From contig NZ_CP095413.1 of the NCBI RefSeq assembly GCF_023016285.1, positions 4,602,501-4,666,500 on the forward strand: 64,000 nucleotides of DNA, in the 5' to 3' direction. Of the stretch, positions 24,604 through 33,786 are shown piece by piece. A program made the translations under genes and the position numbers. Source of the DNA: Muricauda sp. SCSIO 64092. Its GTDB lineage: Bacteria; Bacteroidota; Bacteroidia; Flavobacteriales; Flavobacteriaceae. Position 1 is the first letter of the stretch. Every line of letters starts with the position of its first letter. The notes under the pieces were generated by a model. That model made no database searches. It was not told the origin of the DNA and worked only from the letters and a program-made list of their open reading frames with translations.

Positions 24604-26808
24604 TTAAACTCTGATTACCTTATCGATACCACCAATCTGCTTTAGGTTATTGATCAACTTCTTGAGGATATTATTATTCTTGACCACAAGGGTGATCTTA
24701 CCTGTAAATGTACCCCCTTCCGCACTAAAATTAAGGTTGCGCATGTTCACGTGCATATTGTCCGATATGATATTGGTAATTTCATTGACAAGTCCTAGAT
24801 TGTCAATACCGGTAATCCTTATATCAACGGTAAATTCTTCCTGTGTGGAATCAATCCATTTGGCGGACATTATTCGGTACGCATAGTTGGATTGCAATTG
24901 AATGGCATTGGGACAGTCTTTTTTATGCACTTTGATGCCATCACTTACACTTAAAAACCCAAATACATTGTCTCCGGGAATGGGATTGCAACATTTGGCC
25001 AGTTTATAACTGAGTTTGTCCTCTTCCTGCCCAAACACCAACATATCATAGTTATGGGTGATTTCTTCCCTGTCAATATCATCGGGAACATTTTTCCGTC
25101 TGATCTTACTTTTAAAGAAGTTAAGGAAGGCATTGTTGTAGGAAGAAGCAAAATCCTTGATTTTCTGATTGTCAATAGCCCCATTGCCCACTCTAAAGAA
25201 CAGGTCCAAACTGGTCTTTAGCTTGAAGTAATTGACCATTTTATTGACCACATCTTCGTTGAGGTTGATTTTTTGGGATTTCAGTTTTCTACGGAGCATT
25301 TCCTTTCCTTCTTCGGCAATCTCCTTTTTCTCTTCCCTTAACGAAGACTTTATTTTTGCCCGTGCCCGCGCCGTATTGGCATAATCCAACCAGTTTTGGT
25401 TGGGTTTGGCGGAGTCCGAGGTCATTATTTCTACCTGGTCCCCACTTTGTAGTCTGGAGTTTAAGGGAACGAGCTTTCCATTTACTTTGGCACCACGGGT
25501 TCTCATGCCTACTTCCGTATGGATATGAAAGGCAAAATCCAAAGGCGTTGCCCCTTTGGGTAAGGATTTTAGTTCGCCCTGGGGAGTGAATACGAAGATC
25601 TCCTTGGAGTAAAGGTTTAATTTAAACTCCTCTACAAAATCCACGGCATTGCCATTGGAATTCTCCAAGGCCTCCTGCAAGCGGTTTAACCACTGTTCTA
25701 TACCCTGTTCGTTTTGTTCGCCATGTTTGTACTTAAAGTGGGCCGCGTATCCCTTTTCGGCAATTTCATGCATTCGTTCGCTACGTATCTGTACCTCCAC
25801 CCACTTGCCCTCGGGACCCATAACCGTGATATGAAGGGCTTCATAACCCGTTGATTTTGGAGAGGTAATCCAATCCCGTAACCGAACTGGATTTGGAGTA
25901 AAATGGTCCGTAACTATGGAATAGATCTTCCAGGCGATAAACTTTTCGTTCTTCCTATCGGATTTGTAAATAATCCGGATGGCGAACTTGTCATAGACCT
26001 CGTCAAAGGCAATGTTCTTTTTTACCATTTTTCGCCTTATGGAAAAAATGGATTTCATCCGCCCCTTGATGTAGTAGTTCAACCCCTCCTCGTCCAAAGA
26101 GTTTTCTATGACCTTGGTAAAAGAATTGATGTATGCCTGTTTCTCTTCTTCCGTATCCTGGATTTTCCCCTGGATATCATAATAAACCTCTGGTTCGGTA
26201 TATTTTAAGCTAAGGTCCTCCAGCTCGGTCTTGATGTTGTACAAACCTATTCTGTGGGCCAAAGGAGCATAAATGTAAAGGGTTTCCGAGGCAATTTTGA
26301 CCTGTTTGTGCTCTGGCATGGCGTCCATGGTGAGCATATTATGGTACCTATCCGCAATTTTGATGATAATAACACGGACATCGTCATGCAGTGTCAACAG
26401 CATTTTTCTGAAGTTCTCTGCTTGTTGACTTATGTTCTTATCTTTTTTTAGGTGTGAGATTTTAGTAAGACCATCAACAATTCGGGCTACGGTCTCCCCG
26501 AACATCCGTTCAATATCGTTCAAAGTGTAAGGGGTGTCCTCAACCACATCATGAAGCAGGGCAGAAGCTATGGAAATGGCGTCAAGACCAATTTCCGAAG
26601 CAACAATTTTGGCAACGGCTATGGGATGAAAAATATAAGCTTCCCCGGATTTTCTGCGCTGATCTTTATGGGCGTCCACAGCAACATCAAAGGCAGAACG
26701 TATCAGTTTCTTATCCTTTGGGGTAAGGGTTTGATAGCTTATGCGAAGTAATTTTTTGTATTCCTTCGCAATTTCCTTGTTTTCTTTTTCGATGGCCGCC
26801 TCCGTCAT
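24604..26808 (-). CDS. Bifunctional (p)ppGpp synthetase/hydrolase (RelA/SpoT)
   Basis: This 734-residue long RSH enzyme makes and degrades the alarmone (p)ppGpp. In order it has an HD hydrolase domain with the intact HDxxED motif (LLHDVVEDTPYTL, near residue 88), a synthetase domain with the GTP-binding YEALHITV and EVQIRSERMHEIAE segments (about 240-390), a TGS domain (FVFTPQGELKSLPKGAT, about 410-470) and a C-terminal ACT domain (about 655-734). The hydrolase motif being intact supports a bifunctional enzyme. It lies 44 bases after the M48 gene and before the Fur-family gene. Confidence 0.95.
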   Translation of the reverse strand: MTEAAIEKENKEIAKEYKKLLRISYQTLTPKDKKLIRSAFDVAVDAHKDQRRKSGEAYIFHPIAVAKIVASEIGLDAISIASALLHDVVEDTPYTLNDIERMFGETVARIVDGLTKISHLKKDKNISQQAENFRKMLLTLHDDVRVIIIKIADRYHNMLTMDAMPEHKQVKIASETLYIYAPLAHRIGLYNIKTELEDLSLKYTEPEVYYDIQGKIQDTEEEKQAYINSFTKVIENSLDEEGLNYYIKGRMKSIFSIRRKMVKKNIAFDEVYDKFAIRIIYKSDRKNEKFIAWKIYSIVTDHFTPNPVRLRDWITSPKSTGYEALHITVMGPEGKWVEVQIRSERMHEIAEKGYAAHFKYKHGEQNEQGIEQWLNRLQEALENSNGNAVDFVEEFKLNLYSKEIFVFTPQGELKSLPKGATPLDFAFHIHTEVGMRTRGAKVNGKLVPLNSRLQSGDQVEIMTSDSAKPNQNWLDYANTARARAKIKSSLREEKKEIAEEGKEMLRRKLKSQKINLNEDVVNKMVNYFKLKTSLDLFFRVGNGAIDNQKIKDFASSYNNAFLNFFKSKIRRKNVPDDIDREEITHNYDMLVFGQEEDKLSYKLAKCCNPIPGDNVFGFLSVSDGIKVHKKDCPNAIQLQSNYAYRIMSAKWIDSTQEEFTVDIRITGIDNLGLVNEITNIISDNMHVNMRNLNFSAEGGTFTGKITLVVKNNNILKKLINNLKQIGGIDKVIRV

Positions 26809-26852
26809 AGTAAATTAAAGTTACCATATTCCTTATTTGGAAACAACAAAAA

Positions 26853-28085
26853 TTATGCCTTAAGGTTTTTGATACGCTCAATCAGGGGTGGATGGGAGTA
26901 GTGGACAAAGACATAGGCGGGGTGGGGGGTAAGGTTGCTCAGGTTGTTTTTGGACAGTTTCTTTAAAGAGCTTATCAATGGGTTGGAGGCAAAAGTGTTC
27001 TTTGCATAATCATCCGCCTGGAATTCAAATTTTCTGGAAAGATGGTTCATAAGTAAGCCGGTAACTATGGAAATAGGGCTATACAATAGAAAGAATGCCA
27101 GAAGTCCGGCATGATAACTTTCCTCTTGGACCCCTATGGACAAGGATAATTGGGGATAATTGATAAAAACGGAAAGGATATAGAGCATTATACCGGTCAA
27201 TGCTATGGAAGCGAACATATTAAAAACAATGTGTTTGCGTTTGTAATGTCCTACTTCATGGGCAAGTACCGCTACTATTTCCTCTTCGTTCAGATCCTTG
27301 ATCAGGGTATCGTACAGGGTGACCCTTTTTTGTTTTCCAAAGCCTGAAAAATAGGCATTCGCCTTGGTGGACCGTTTGGAACCATCGATTACAAAGATAT
27401 TTTTTAAATCAAATCCTACTTTTTTAGCGTAGTTTTCAATGGCCATTTTTAAATCGCCGGCTTCCAAAGGTGTTTGTTTGTTGAACAAGGGAACCAATAA
27501 CTTGCTATAAAATAGGTTTAGGGAAACCATGAATACCATGGCTATGAGCCAGATGTAAAGCCAAAAATTGACTCCTGCCCATTCCAGAAACCAAATAACA
27601 AGTGCCAATAGTCCACCGCCCAAAAGCATGGACAACAAACCGCTTTTTAAAATATCCAACCAAAAAGTGGCTTTGGTGGTTTTGTTGAAACCGTATTTTT
27701 CTTCAATGAAAAAGGTTTGGTAATAGGACAAAGGGAGGGAAACAATACTGCTCCCCAAGGCCAAAATCCCAAAGAAACCCAATGCCTGAAGAATACCATT
27801 ATCGGTATATTCCCGGACAAAGTTATCCACGAAGCCAAAACCCCCGAAAACCAAAAAAAGGAGTATGACCGCTAATGAAATGCCATCTTTTAATAGTCCC
27901 AACCTATAATTTTCCCGATGGTATTCCTGGGCCTTTTGGTAATCCGCGGCATCAAAAATGTCCTGGAGTTCCTCGGGAATTTCCTTGAGAAAGTGTTTGG
28001 TGTTCAGATAGTCCAGAATGGTATCCATTAGGTACTGTATGACCAATATCCCAATAATGGTGTAAAACAGAAAGTCACTATCCAT
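26853..28085 (-). CDS. M48 zinc metalloprotease, Ste24/CAAX protease type
   Basis: This 410-residue integral membrane metallopeptidase has the zinc motif HEVGH (in VLAHEVGHYKRKH) and the third zinc ligand glutamate in SRKFEFQADDYA, with seven or so membrane segments as in Ste24p. The C-terminal HPPLIERI is typical of the family. Bacteroidota members are annotated as CAAX prenyl protease-like; since bacteria lack prenylated CAAX substrates, the actual role is probably membrane protein quality control. It lies 5 bases after the SpoU methyltransferase gene, with which it is surely co-transcribed. Confidence 0.92.
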   Translation of the reverse strand: MDSDFLFYTIIGILVIQYLMDTILDYLNTKHFLKEIPEELQDIFDAADYQKAQEYHRENYRLGLLKDGISLAVILLFLVFGGFGFVDNFVREYTDNGILQALGFFGILALGSSIVSLPLSYYQTFFIEEKYGFNKTTKATFWLDILKSGLLSMLLGGGLLALVIWFLEWAGVNFWLYIWLIAMVFMVSLNLFYSKLLVPLFNKQTPLEAGDLKMAIENYAKKVGFDLKNIFVIDGSKRSTKANAYFSGFGKQKRVTLYDTLIKDLNEEEIVAVLAHEVGHYKRKHIVFNMFASIALTGIMLYILSVFINYPQLSLSIGVQEESYHAGLLAFFLLYSPISIVTGLLMNHLSRKFEFQADDYAKNTFASNPLISSLKKLSKNNLSNLTPHPAYVFVHYSHPPLIERIKNLKA

Positions 28086-28090
28086 AAATG

Positions 28091-28885
28091 CTAAAATCCC
28101 CGTTGACGTTTGGCCTCAAAGATAAGTATTGCAGCGGATACGGATACATTCATGGAATCTATCTCCCCTAGCATGGGGATAATTATATTTTGATCGGAAT
28201 TGTCCAACCATTCCGAACTCAGACCCGTTGCTTCGGTTCCAACGACAATTGCCGAAGGACCGGTGAAATTGGAATGGGTATACTTTTGGCTGGCCGTAAG
28301 GGCCGCACAAAAAATGCGGATGTTTTTACTTTTTAAAAAGCGGATGGTTTCTTCGGTACCGCCCATTCCTATTTGTGTGGTAAAAACACAGCCAACACTG
28401 GAACGGATGACATTTGGATTGTACAAATCGGATTTTGGATTCGCAATCAATACGGCATCCAGGTTTGCGGCATCCGCCGTTCGTAACAAAGCGCCAATGT
28501 TTCCTGGTTTTTCCGGGGCTTCGGCTACCAAGACCAAGGGGTTTTCGTGCAAGATAATGGCACCCAGATCATGGTTTTTTAATCTGGCGATGGCCATTAC
28601 ACCTTCTGTGGAACCCCTATGGGCCATCTTTTCATAAACCTCCCTGGACAGCTGAACTATTGGAATGGAACGCTTGGATCCCTGGGAAGGGACACTATTG
28701 GAAATATCGGGACAAACCAATAATTGCTCAATTTCATATCCTGCTTTAATGGCCAATTCCAACTCCCGTTGCCCTTCAATAACAAAGAGACCTGATTTCT
28801 TTCGTTCCCTGGATTTTGCCTTTAGACCCATGACCTTTTTGACCAAAGGATTTTTAAGGCTCATGATGTGTTTGGAATCTTGCAA
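28091..28885 (-). CDS. SpoU/TrmH-family RNA 2'-O-methyltransferase
   Basis: This 264-residue enzyme has an N-terminal L30e-like substrate-binding part (KNPLVKKVMGLKAKSRERKKSGLFVIEGQREL) and a C-terminal knotted SPOUT domain with the three SpoU motifs: NIGALLRTADAANLDAV, IVVGTEATGL and IPMLGEIDSMNVSVSAAI. It methylates a ribose 2'-OH in rRNA or tRNA; the target is not deducible. The ATG at 28864 (MSLKNPLVKK) is an equally plausible start. It heads the transcript with the M48 gene. Confidence 0.92.
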   Translation of the reverse strand: MQDSKHIMSLKNPLVKKVMGLKAKSRERKKSGLFVIEGQRELELAIKAGYEIEQLLVCPDISNSVPSQGSKRSIPIVQLSREVYEKMAHRGSTEGVMAIARLKNHDLGAIILHENPLVLVAEAPEKPGNIGALLRTADAANLDAVLIANPKSDLYNPNVIRSSVGCVFTTQIGMGGTEETIRFLKSKNIRIFCAALTASQKYTHSNFTGPSAIVVGTEATGLSSEWLDNSDQNIIIPMLGEIDSMNVSVSAAILIFEAKRQRGF

Positions 28886-28921
28886 GGGTGTTTTGGGCTA
28901 TTGGTTTTAAATGAGTTCAAA

Positions 28922-29032
28922 TTAAAGTTTAAAATCCCATAATTCCATTACGGATTGGATTAATTTCCTTTGTTCTTTTGGCATTTGATAGGAGAAACTA
29001 CGCTGATACCAGTCGCTTTTTGGATGTAGCAT
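28922..29032 (-). CDS. Possible small protein or gene remnant
   Basis: A 36-residue frame from ATG 29032 (begins MLHPKSDWYQRSFSYQMPKE, ends MELWDFKL) reads like genuine protein, and can be extended in frame to GTG 29057-29059. It lies 36 bases upstream of the SpoU methyltransferase gene in the same direction. I recognise no family. It could be a short functional peptide or the C-terminal remnant of a lost gene. The rest of the 254-base gap to the DUF6503-like gene holds no other signal that I can see. Confidence 0.35.
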   Translation of the reverse strand: MLHPKSDWYQRSFSYQMPKEQRKLIQSVMELWDFKL

Positions 29033-29139
29033 GGTATCGTTGTCGCTGCAGTTACCCACAAGGAATCAAATTTTAAATGGGTTCAAATGTATTCCAATCG
29101 TAATTAAATTGTCAATTTTGCGACCATAAAAGAAAAACC

Positions 29140-29937
29140 ATGAAACTTCAACTTCTAGTATTGTCCATCACTTTATTCGTATGCTCGTGTAAACCAGGTA
29201 CCAAAGAAACCACTTTGGACAAATCAGGGGAGGCAACGGTGGCCGTCACAAAGAAAAAGGAATACCCGGAAGGATTGGACAAGGTTTTTGCGGCACATGG
29301 AGGACTTGACCTTTGGAAACAGCAACGGACCTTAACTTTTGAAATCCCCAAACCGGAAAATCCGGAAACCCATACTACGGATCTTTGGTCACGAACGGAT
29401 AAAATTGTTAGCCCGTCGTACACACTGGGTTTCGATGGCAAGCAACCTTGGGTTGAAGGAGAGTATAAGGGAAATGCGGAATTCTACCACAATCTTATGT
29501 TTTATTTCTATGCCATGCCCTTTATTTTGGCCGATGATGGAATCATTTACAGAGGTACCGATAATCTGGAATTTGAGGGAAAAAGCTATCCGGGAATCAA
29601 AATTGGCTACAATTCTGGAGTGGGTACCTCACCAAAGGATGAGTATTATCTCCATTATAATCCCGATACCCATATTATGGAATGGCTGGGCTATACGGTG
29701 ACCTACCGAACCGGAGAACCATCGGATAATGTAAAATGGATCCGCTATGATGATTGGAAGACAGTGAATGGATTGCTACTTCCAAATTCCATATCCTGGT
29801 ACAACTATGAGGGAAAACGCATTAAGGACAAGCGAAATACGGTAACTTTTGAAAACATTTCCATTTCCAATGTTCCCGCGCCAACATCCTTTTATGTCAA
29901 ACCCGATACGGCGGTTTACTACGTTAAACCGGAATGA
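29140..29937 (+). CDS. DUF6503-like lipoprotein
   Basis: This 265-residue protein has a lipoprotein signal (LQLLVLSITLFVCSC, lipobox FVCSC with cysteine at about residue 17) and then a domain that I assign to DUF6503 from the pattern L-D-K-V-F-A-A-H-G-G-L-x-x-W near residue 45 and the beta-rich W-R/K-x-Y-x-x-W-K-T-V-N-G segment. The fold resembles outer-membrane lipoprotein carrier (LolA/LppX-like) proteins; that is inference. It is a single gene with no partner, convergent to the HIT gene 69 bases away. A near-consensus -7 site (CAATTTTG at about 29115) precedes it. Confidence 0.7.
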   Translation: MKLQLLVLSITLFVCSCKPGTKETTLDKSGEATVAVTKKKEYPEGLDKVFAAHGGLDLWKQQRTLTFEIPKPENPETHTTDLWSRTDKIVSPSYTLGFDGKQPWVEGEYKGNAEFYHNLMFYFYAMPFILADDGIIYRGTDNLEFEGKSYPGIKIGYNSGVGTSPKDEYYLHYNPDTHIMEWLGYTVTYRTGEPSDNVKWIRYDDWKTVNGLLLPNSISWYNYEGKRIKDKRNTVTFENISISNVPAPTSFYVKPDTAVYYVKPE

Positions 29938-30005
29938 GCCTTACAATTTCAATGGCATATGAAAATGCATGCTAACGTAGTGAGCTGATTTCCTTTTGTA
30001 ATGCG

Positions 30006-30482
30006 TCAGTGCTGGTTCTTGTTCCTGTAATCCTGATCTACCATGGGGCCTAATTTTTTTCCTCCCATGATATGCATGTGTAGATGAAAGACGGATTGAC
30101 CCGAGTCCTCATTGTTATTTATGGAAAGTCGATATCCCGACTCGGAAATTCCATGTTCCCTAGCCAGTTTTTTTGCCACAAGAAATAGCTTGCCAAGAAC
30201 AAGGGCATCTTCCTCTTCCATATCGTTGATTGTATGGATTTCCTTTTTTGGCACAATCAAAAAATGTACGGGAGCCTGGGGCCTTAACGGAACAAAGGCT
30301 ATGATTTCCTCATCTTCGTAAACGATGTCCGCAGGAGCTTCACGATTGATGATTTTTGTAAAAACCGACCCCTTTTCAATTTTTTCCGCTTTTTGTTTTA
30401 GGTATTCGGCACTTTGGGACTGCACATGATTGGCGCCCATTAGAATAAGAATACTAAAAATGGAGAATTGTAATTTTATCAT
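30006..30482 (-). CDS. HIT-family nucleotide hydrolase with a signal peptide
   Basis: This 158-residue histidine triad protein has the active-site motif H-x-H-x-H in SVFHLHMHIMGG near the C-terminus and the HINT-type nucleotide pocket (IINREAPADIVYEDE, FVPLRPQAPVHFLIVPKK). Normally these are cytosolic adenosine-phosphoramidate hydrolases of about 115-135 residues. Here the preferred ATG at 30482 gives a convincing Sec signal (KLQFSIFSILILMGANHVQSQS), so the enzyme is probably periplasmic. The longer frame to 30587 adds nothing protein-like. It lies divergent from the nucleotidase gene. Confidence 0.82.
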   Translation of the reverse strand: MIKLQFSIFSILILMGANHVQSQSAEYLKQKAEKIEKGSVFTKIINREAPADIVYEDEEIIAFVPLRPQAPVHFLIVPKKEIHTINDMEEEDALVLGKLFLVAKKLAREHGISESGYRLSINNNEDSGQSVFHLHMHIMGGKKLGPMVDQDYRNKNQH

Positions 30483-30618
30483 TTTGAGGGTTAATTTGGA
30501 CCTGAAATTAGTAATCATTCCTGTAAATATGTTAGGGAACAAGACCTTTATCAATCCTTTGTTTTGAAAGTAAGTGGTTTTTTGCATTATTTCTCCATTA
30601 AGATTTTCGGTACCATTT

Positions 30619-30626
30619 TAGTTTTG
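30619..30626 (+). promoter_or_regulatory. -7 element for the nucleotidase gene
   Basis: TAGTTTTG matches TAnnTTTG. The predicted transcript start is near 30633, about 30 bases before the ATG at 30664. No -33 TTG at 17-19 bases is seen. Confidence 0.35.
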
Positions 30627-30663
30627 ACCTGTTTTTGACGTATTTCGCAAAAAAATTTGGATT

Positions 30664-31185
30664 ATGACCCTTTTTATAGATATGGACGAGGTAATTGCCG
30701 ATGCCTATCAAGCCCACATTGATATCTATTACAATGAGTATGGAACCTCTTTTACCAAAGCGCAGTGTTCAGGAAAGGAATTTTGGCGTATGGTTCCGGA
30801 GGCACATCAAGCCAGTGTTAAAGACCATGCAAACAGGATCGGTTTTTTCAGGGATTTAGCGGTAATTCCGGATAGTCAGGAAGTTGTAAGGGAATTGTTC
30901 AAAAAATATCAGGTGTATATAGCCAGCGCGGCCATGCAGTTTCCCTATTCCTTAAAGGAAAAATCGGATTGGCTCGATAAGTTTTTCCCGTTCATCCCCT
31001 GGCAGCACCGGATATTATGTGGTCACAAGCATATCCTAAAAGGGGATATTCTCATTGACGATAGAAGCTATAATCTGGATAGATTTGAGGGGAGACGTCT
31101 ATTGTTTACGTCACCCCATAATACCAATACCAAAGATTTTGAACGCGTATCTACATGGAAAGAAATAGCTTTATTACTTTTATGA
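30664..31185 (+). CDS. 5'(3')-deoxyribonucleotidase (NT5C-like HAD)
   Basis: This 173-residue HAD-superfamily phosphatase resembles the 5'(3')-deoxyribonucleotidase family. The nucleophile motif is FIDMDEVIADAY (D6 and D8), the serine motif lies in VYIASAAMQFP, and the last acidic motif is ILIDDRSYNLDRF. It dephosphorylates deoxynucleoside monophosphates, helping balance dNTP pools. The next gene begins one base after its stop, so the two are co-transcribed, together with the VanX-type gene. Confidence 0.88.
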   Translation: MTLFIDMDEVIADAYQAHIDIYYNEYGTSFTKAQCSGKEFWRMVPEAHQASVKDHANRIGFFRDLAVIPDSQEVVRELFKKYQVYIASAAMQFPYSLKEKSDWLDKFFPFIPWQHRILCGHKHILKGDILIDDRSYNLDRFEGRRLLFTSPHNTNTKDFERVSTWKEIALLLL

Positions 31186-31186
31186 T

Positions 31187-31897
31187 ATGCGGTTTTTTAT
31201 TCCAATCGTGGTTGCCACCTTTGTGCTACAAGCCTGTTCTGCACAAGCTGATCTTATTGAAGGGGAACAGCGTATACGAGTAGAGGAAACCTTACAATAC
31301 TACCTCTCTTATCCATCTGGTTATTTTGAAGGGGAAGATACCAGCTACGGAATACTACTCTTTCTCCACGGTGGCGGAGAAGCTGGTGGCGACTTGGATG
31401 ACCTACAAAAGAACGGTCCTCCAAAAATGATGGCAGAGGGTTATCCTTTTCCCTTTTTGGTTTTGGCCCCACAGAACCCCCATCAAAAAAAGTGGTGGGA
31501 CATTAAAGCAGTAAATCAATTGTTGGATTCCATAGTGGCGAACAATAGGGTGGATAAAAATAGAATGTATTTAACAGGGCTAAGTAGGGGAGGAAGTGCA
31601 GCTTGGGAAATGGCCGTACAATATCCTGATAAGTTTGCTGCACTGGCCGTTGTTTGTGGAATGGCACCCACGCCTTATGCCCATTGGTTGGAAAAGGAAA
31701 TGCCCATTTGGGTGTTTCATGGGGTGGAGGACCAAGTAATCCCAGTTACAGAATCGGATACTATGGTCCGGAAGTTAGTGGAAATGGGGTATGATGTAAA
31801 ATACAGCCGTTACGAAAATATAGGCCATAATTCATGGGAAAAAGCGTATACTACCGAAGAATTGTACCAATGGATGGCAAATCAAAAGAAGGAATGA
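31187..31897 (+). CDS. Secreted alpha/beta-hydrolase (esterase/peptidase-like) lipoprotein
   Basis: This 236-residue protein has a lipoprotein-like signal (FFIPIVVATFVLQAC, cysteine at about residue 17) and an alpha/beta-hydrolase fold of the dienelactone hydrolase/PHB-depolymerase type. Marks are the oxyanion region LLFLHGGGEAGGD, the nucleophile elbow GLSRGGSA, the acidic residue in WVFHGVEDQVIP and the catalytic histidine in ENIGHNSW. The substrate is unknown; polyester, ester or peptide cleavage is possible. Its stop overlaps the next start as ATGA. Confidence 0.85.
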   Translation: MRFFIPIVVATFVLQACSAQADLIEGEQRIRVEETLQYYLSYPSGYFEGEDTSYGILLFLHGGGEAGGDLDDLQKNGPPKMMAEGYPFPFLVLAPQNPHQKKWWDIKAVNQLLDSIVANNRVDKNRMYLTGLSRGGSAAWEMAVQYPDKFAALAVVCGMAPTPYAHWLEKEMPIWVFHGVEDQVIPVTESDTMVRKLVEMGYDVKYSRYENIGHNSWEKAYTTEELYQWMANQKKE

Positions 31898-32637
31898 TGT
31901 ACAGGGTATTGATCATACTCATTGTCTTTATGGGTGCTTGTAAACATTCCGAGAAGAATGGGGCTGGGATATCCACAAACAGAGACGCCCTTCAGGAAAA
32001 GCAAGCGATCGATACCACAATTACCAAGGATACTTTGCCAGTTCAAGTTTCCAAAAGAAAAGTGCTGTACGATTCTTTTGACGGTTTTGCCGATACCACT
32101 TTTGTACGATTGGCCGATTTTAGCCATGACTTTGTCTATGATTTGCGCTACGCCACCACCAATAATTTCCTAAAATCCAAGGTGTATGACTGCGCCGAGT
32201 GCTATACCCGCGTGAAAACGGCAAGGGCCTTGATCAAGGCCAATGACGAATTTATGGGAAAGGGCTACCGAATAAAATTCTTCGATTGTTATCGCCCCAA
32301 TTGGGTGCAATTTAAAATGTGGAAGTTGGTACCCAATCCCCAATATGTAGCCAACCCCGTTAAAGGTTCCATACACAACAAAGGGGGTGCGGTGGACATT
32401 ACCCTGGTGGATTTGGAGGGCAATGAATTGGATATGGGGACGGATTTTGACTTTTTTGGAAAAAGGGCCTATCATGATAATACGGACCTTCCACAACATA
32501 TTCTAAAGAATCGAAAACTGCTCAAGGAAACCATGGAGAAACATGGATTTTGGTCCATACGCACCGAATGGTGGCATTACAATCTTTCGTCGGCCTCCCA
32601 GGATAAAATAGCCAATTTTAAATGGCCCTGTGACTAA
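31894..32637 (+). CDS. D-Ala-D-Ala dipeptidase (VanX/DdpX-type, M15D) lipoprotein
   Basis: This 247-residue zinc dipeptidase hydrolyses D-alanyl-D-alanine in the periplasm. The M15 zinc motif is SIHNKGGAVDIT (S-x-H-x-x-G-x-A-x-D) with the last ligand in EWWHY; a catalytic arginine-like residue sits in FFDCYRPN. A lipobox is visible (LIVFMGACKHSE). ATG 31894 (MMYRVL) overlaps the upstream TGA, so I prefer it over the longest frame at 31834, which would overlap the hydrolase gene by 64 bases. VanX-like enzymes outside vancomycin clusters probably recycle cell-wall dipeptides; no vanHA genes are present. Confidence 0.9.
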   Translation: MMYRVLIILIVFMGACKHSEKNGAGISTNRDALQEKQAIDTTITKDTLPVQVSKRKVLYDSFDGFADTTFVRLADFSHDFVYDLRYATTNNFLKSKVYDCAECYTRVKTARALIKANDEFMGKGYRIKFFDCYRPNWVQFKMWKLVPNPQYVANPVKGSIHNKGGAVDITLVDLEGNELDMGTDFDFFGKRAYHDNTDLPQHILKNRKLLKETMEKHGFWSIRTEWWHYNLSSASQDKIANFKWPCD

Positions 32638-32819
32638 GGGAAATTTTTATCGTTGGTATGGTTTTCCGCCGTTTTTTTATATCGGCATTCACTAAATTAG
32701 TTTCATGCTAAGCAGGATAAAGAGCACTAATAAGCTCATTGGATCCATCTACCTATTAACCAAACGAGTATGTAAATTTAGCACTGAAAATTGGCCTTGC
32801 AATTATCCTTAATTCCTAA

Positions 32820-33443
32820 ATGAGACCGACCAAAAAGATCCACAGAAACTTTTTTGCATTAATATATCTTAATTCCATCGTTCCCTTAAGTACCGAAGTC
32901 AAGGGCTTTTTGGCGGAACATGTTAGAAGTATCCAATTTTCCAAAGGAGATGTTGTCTATAAAGAGGGGGATATCTGTACCAAATTGTATTTGATCAAGA
33001 AGGGGCTTGTACGAGGGTATTTTTTGAACGGGGGGAAGGACGTCACAACATGGATAAGTACTGATAATGAGATTTTTACATCCATTACAGGGTTTTTTAC
33101 CACCCAACCGGTAAAGGAAAACATCCAGTGTTTGGAAGATACCGATTGCCTGTATTTGGAGTACGGGGATTTGGAATATGGTATGCGTACGTTCTCGGAG
33201 TTTGGGGAGTTGTACCGCAAATTGTTGATTGATTATTATATCCATGCGGAAAATAGGGCTTTTATGGCTAGGATTCCCAGCGCCCGGAAACGATGGAACT
33301 ATTTTACGGAAACCAACAAGCTCGAACTAATTGACAGAATACCAAATAAATACCTCTCCTCGTTACTGGCGATGCGGCCTGAGACCCTCTCCCGAATTAT
33401 CAAGGAACACGCCGAATTCATGACGAAAAAAAGAACGGAATAA
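32820..33443 (+). CDS. Crp/Fnr-family transcriptional regulator
   Basis: This 207-residue protein has an N-terminal cyclic nucleotide-binding-like beta-barrel (KGDVVYKEGDICTKLYLIKKGLVRGYF, residues 40-66) and a C-terminal helix-turn-helix that ends with the recognition helix in RPETLSRIIKEHAEF. The phosphate-binding R-S/T-A motif of true cAMP receptors is not evident, so the effector is uncertain. Flavobacterial members of this length are usually stand-alone. A 182-base leader upstream shows no clear TAnnTTTG element. The start at 32820 is the first ATG; the family often begins nearer ALIYLNSIVPLS. Confidence 0.85.
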   Translation: MRPTKKIHRNFFALIYLNSIVPLSTEVKGFLAEHVRSIQFSKGDVVYKEGDICTKLYLIKKGLVRGYFLNGGKDVTTWISTDNEIFTSITGFFTTQPVKENIQCLEDTDCLYLEYGDLEYGMRTFSEFGELYRKLLIDYYIHAENRAFMARIPSARKRWNYFTETNKLELIDRIPNKYLSSLLAMRPETLSRIIKEHAEFMTKKRTE

Positions 33444-33695
33444 ACCAAAGGGTATTTTGGCCAACATTTGGACATAACCATACAAAAGGCCCATATCATA
33501 GGTATGCGTTCAGCTTTTCCATAAAGCCAATTTCGATGGTATTCCTGTTGTGCAGGAATTCAAAAATCAATTTATGTATAGGTAAATATCACGAATGCCA
33601 TCCACTTTATTGGCATGTAGTGAAGCGTCATTTTTAAGCTTTCGCGATTGACGAAAACCAATTTGCCAAGGAATTAATTGACATTTATCAAGCAA

Positions 33696-33713
33696 GTTCA
33701 AAATAATTTGAAC
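33696..33713. promoter_or_regulatory. Palindrome, candidate operator
   Basis: GTTCAAA-ATAA-TTTGAAC is a perfect 7-bp inverted repeat, 18 bases long, about 280 bases before the adhesin locus. Its size suits a dimeric regulator. Confidence 0.3.
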
Positions 33714-33730
33714 CAAACAAAAATATTGCC

Positions 33731-33786
33731 GTTATCAATTTCGCACACAAAAAGCAAGAAAAGTATTACAAACATAAATTGATAAC
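33731..33786. promoter_or_regulatory. 11-bp inverted repeat with 34-base spacer
   Basis: GTTATCAATTT (33731-33741) and AAATTGATAAC (33776-33786) are perfect inverted copies. It lies about 210 bases upstream of the DUF4347 gene and may be a looped or paired operator, or an RNA stem. Confidence 0.35.
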
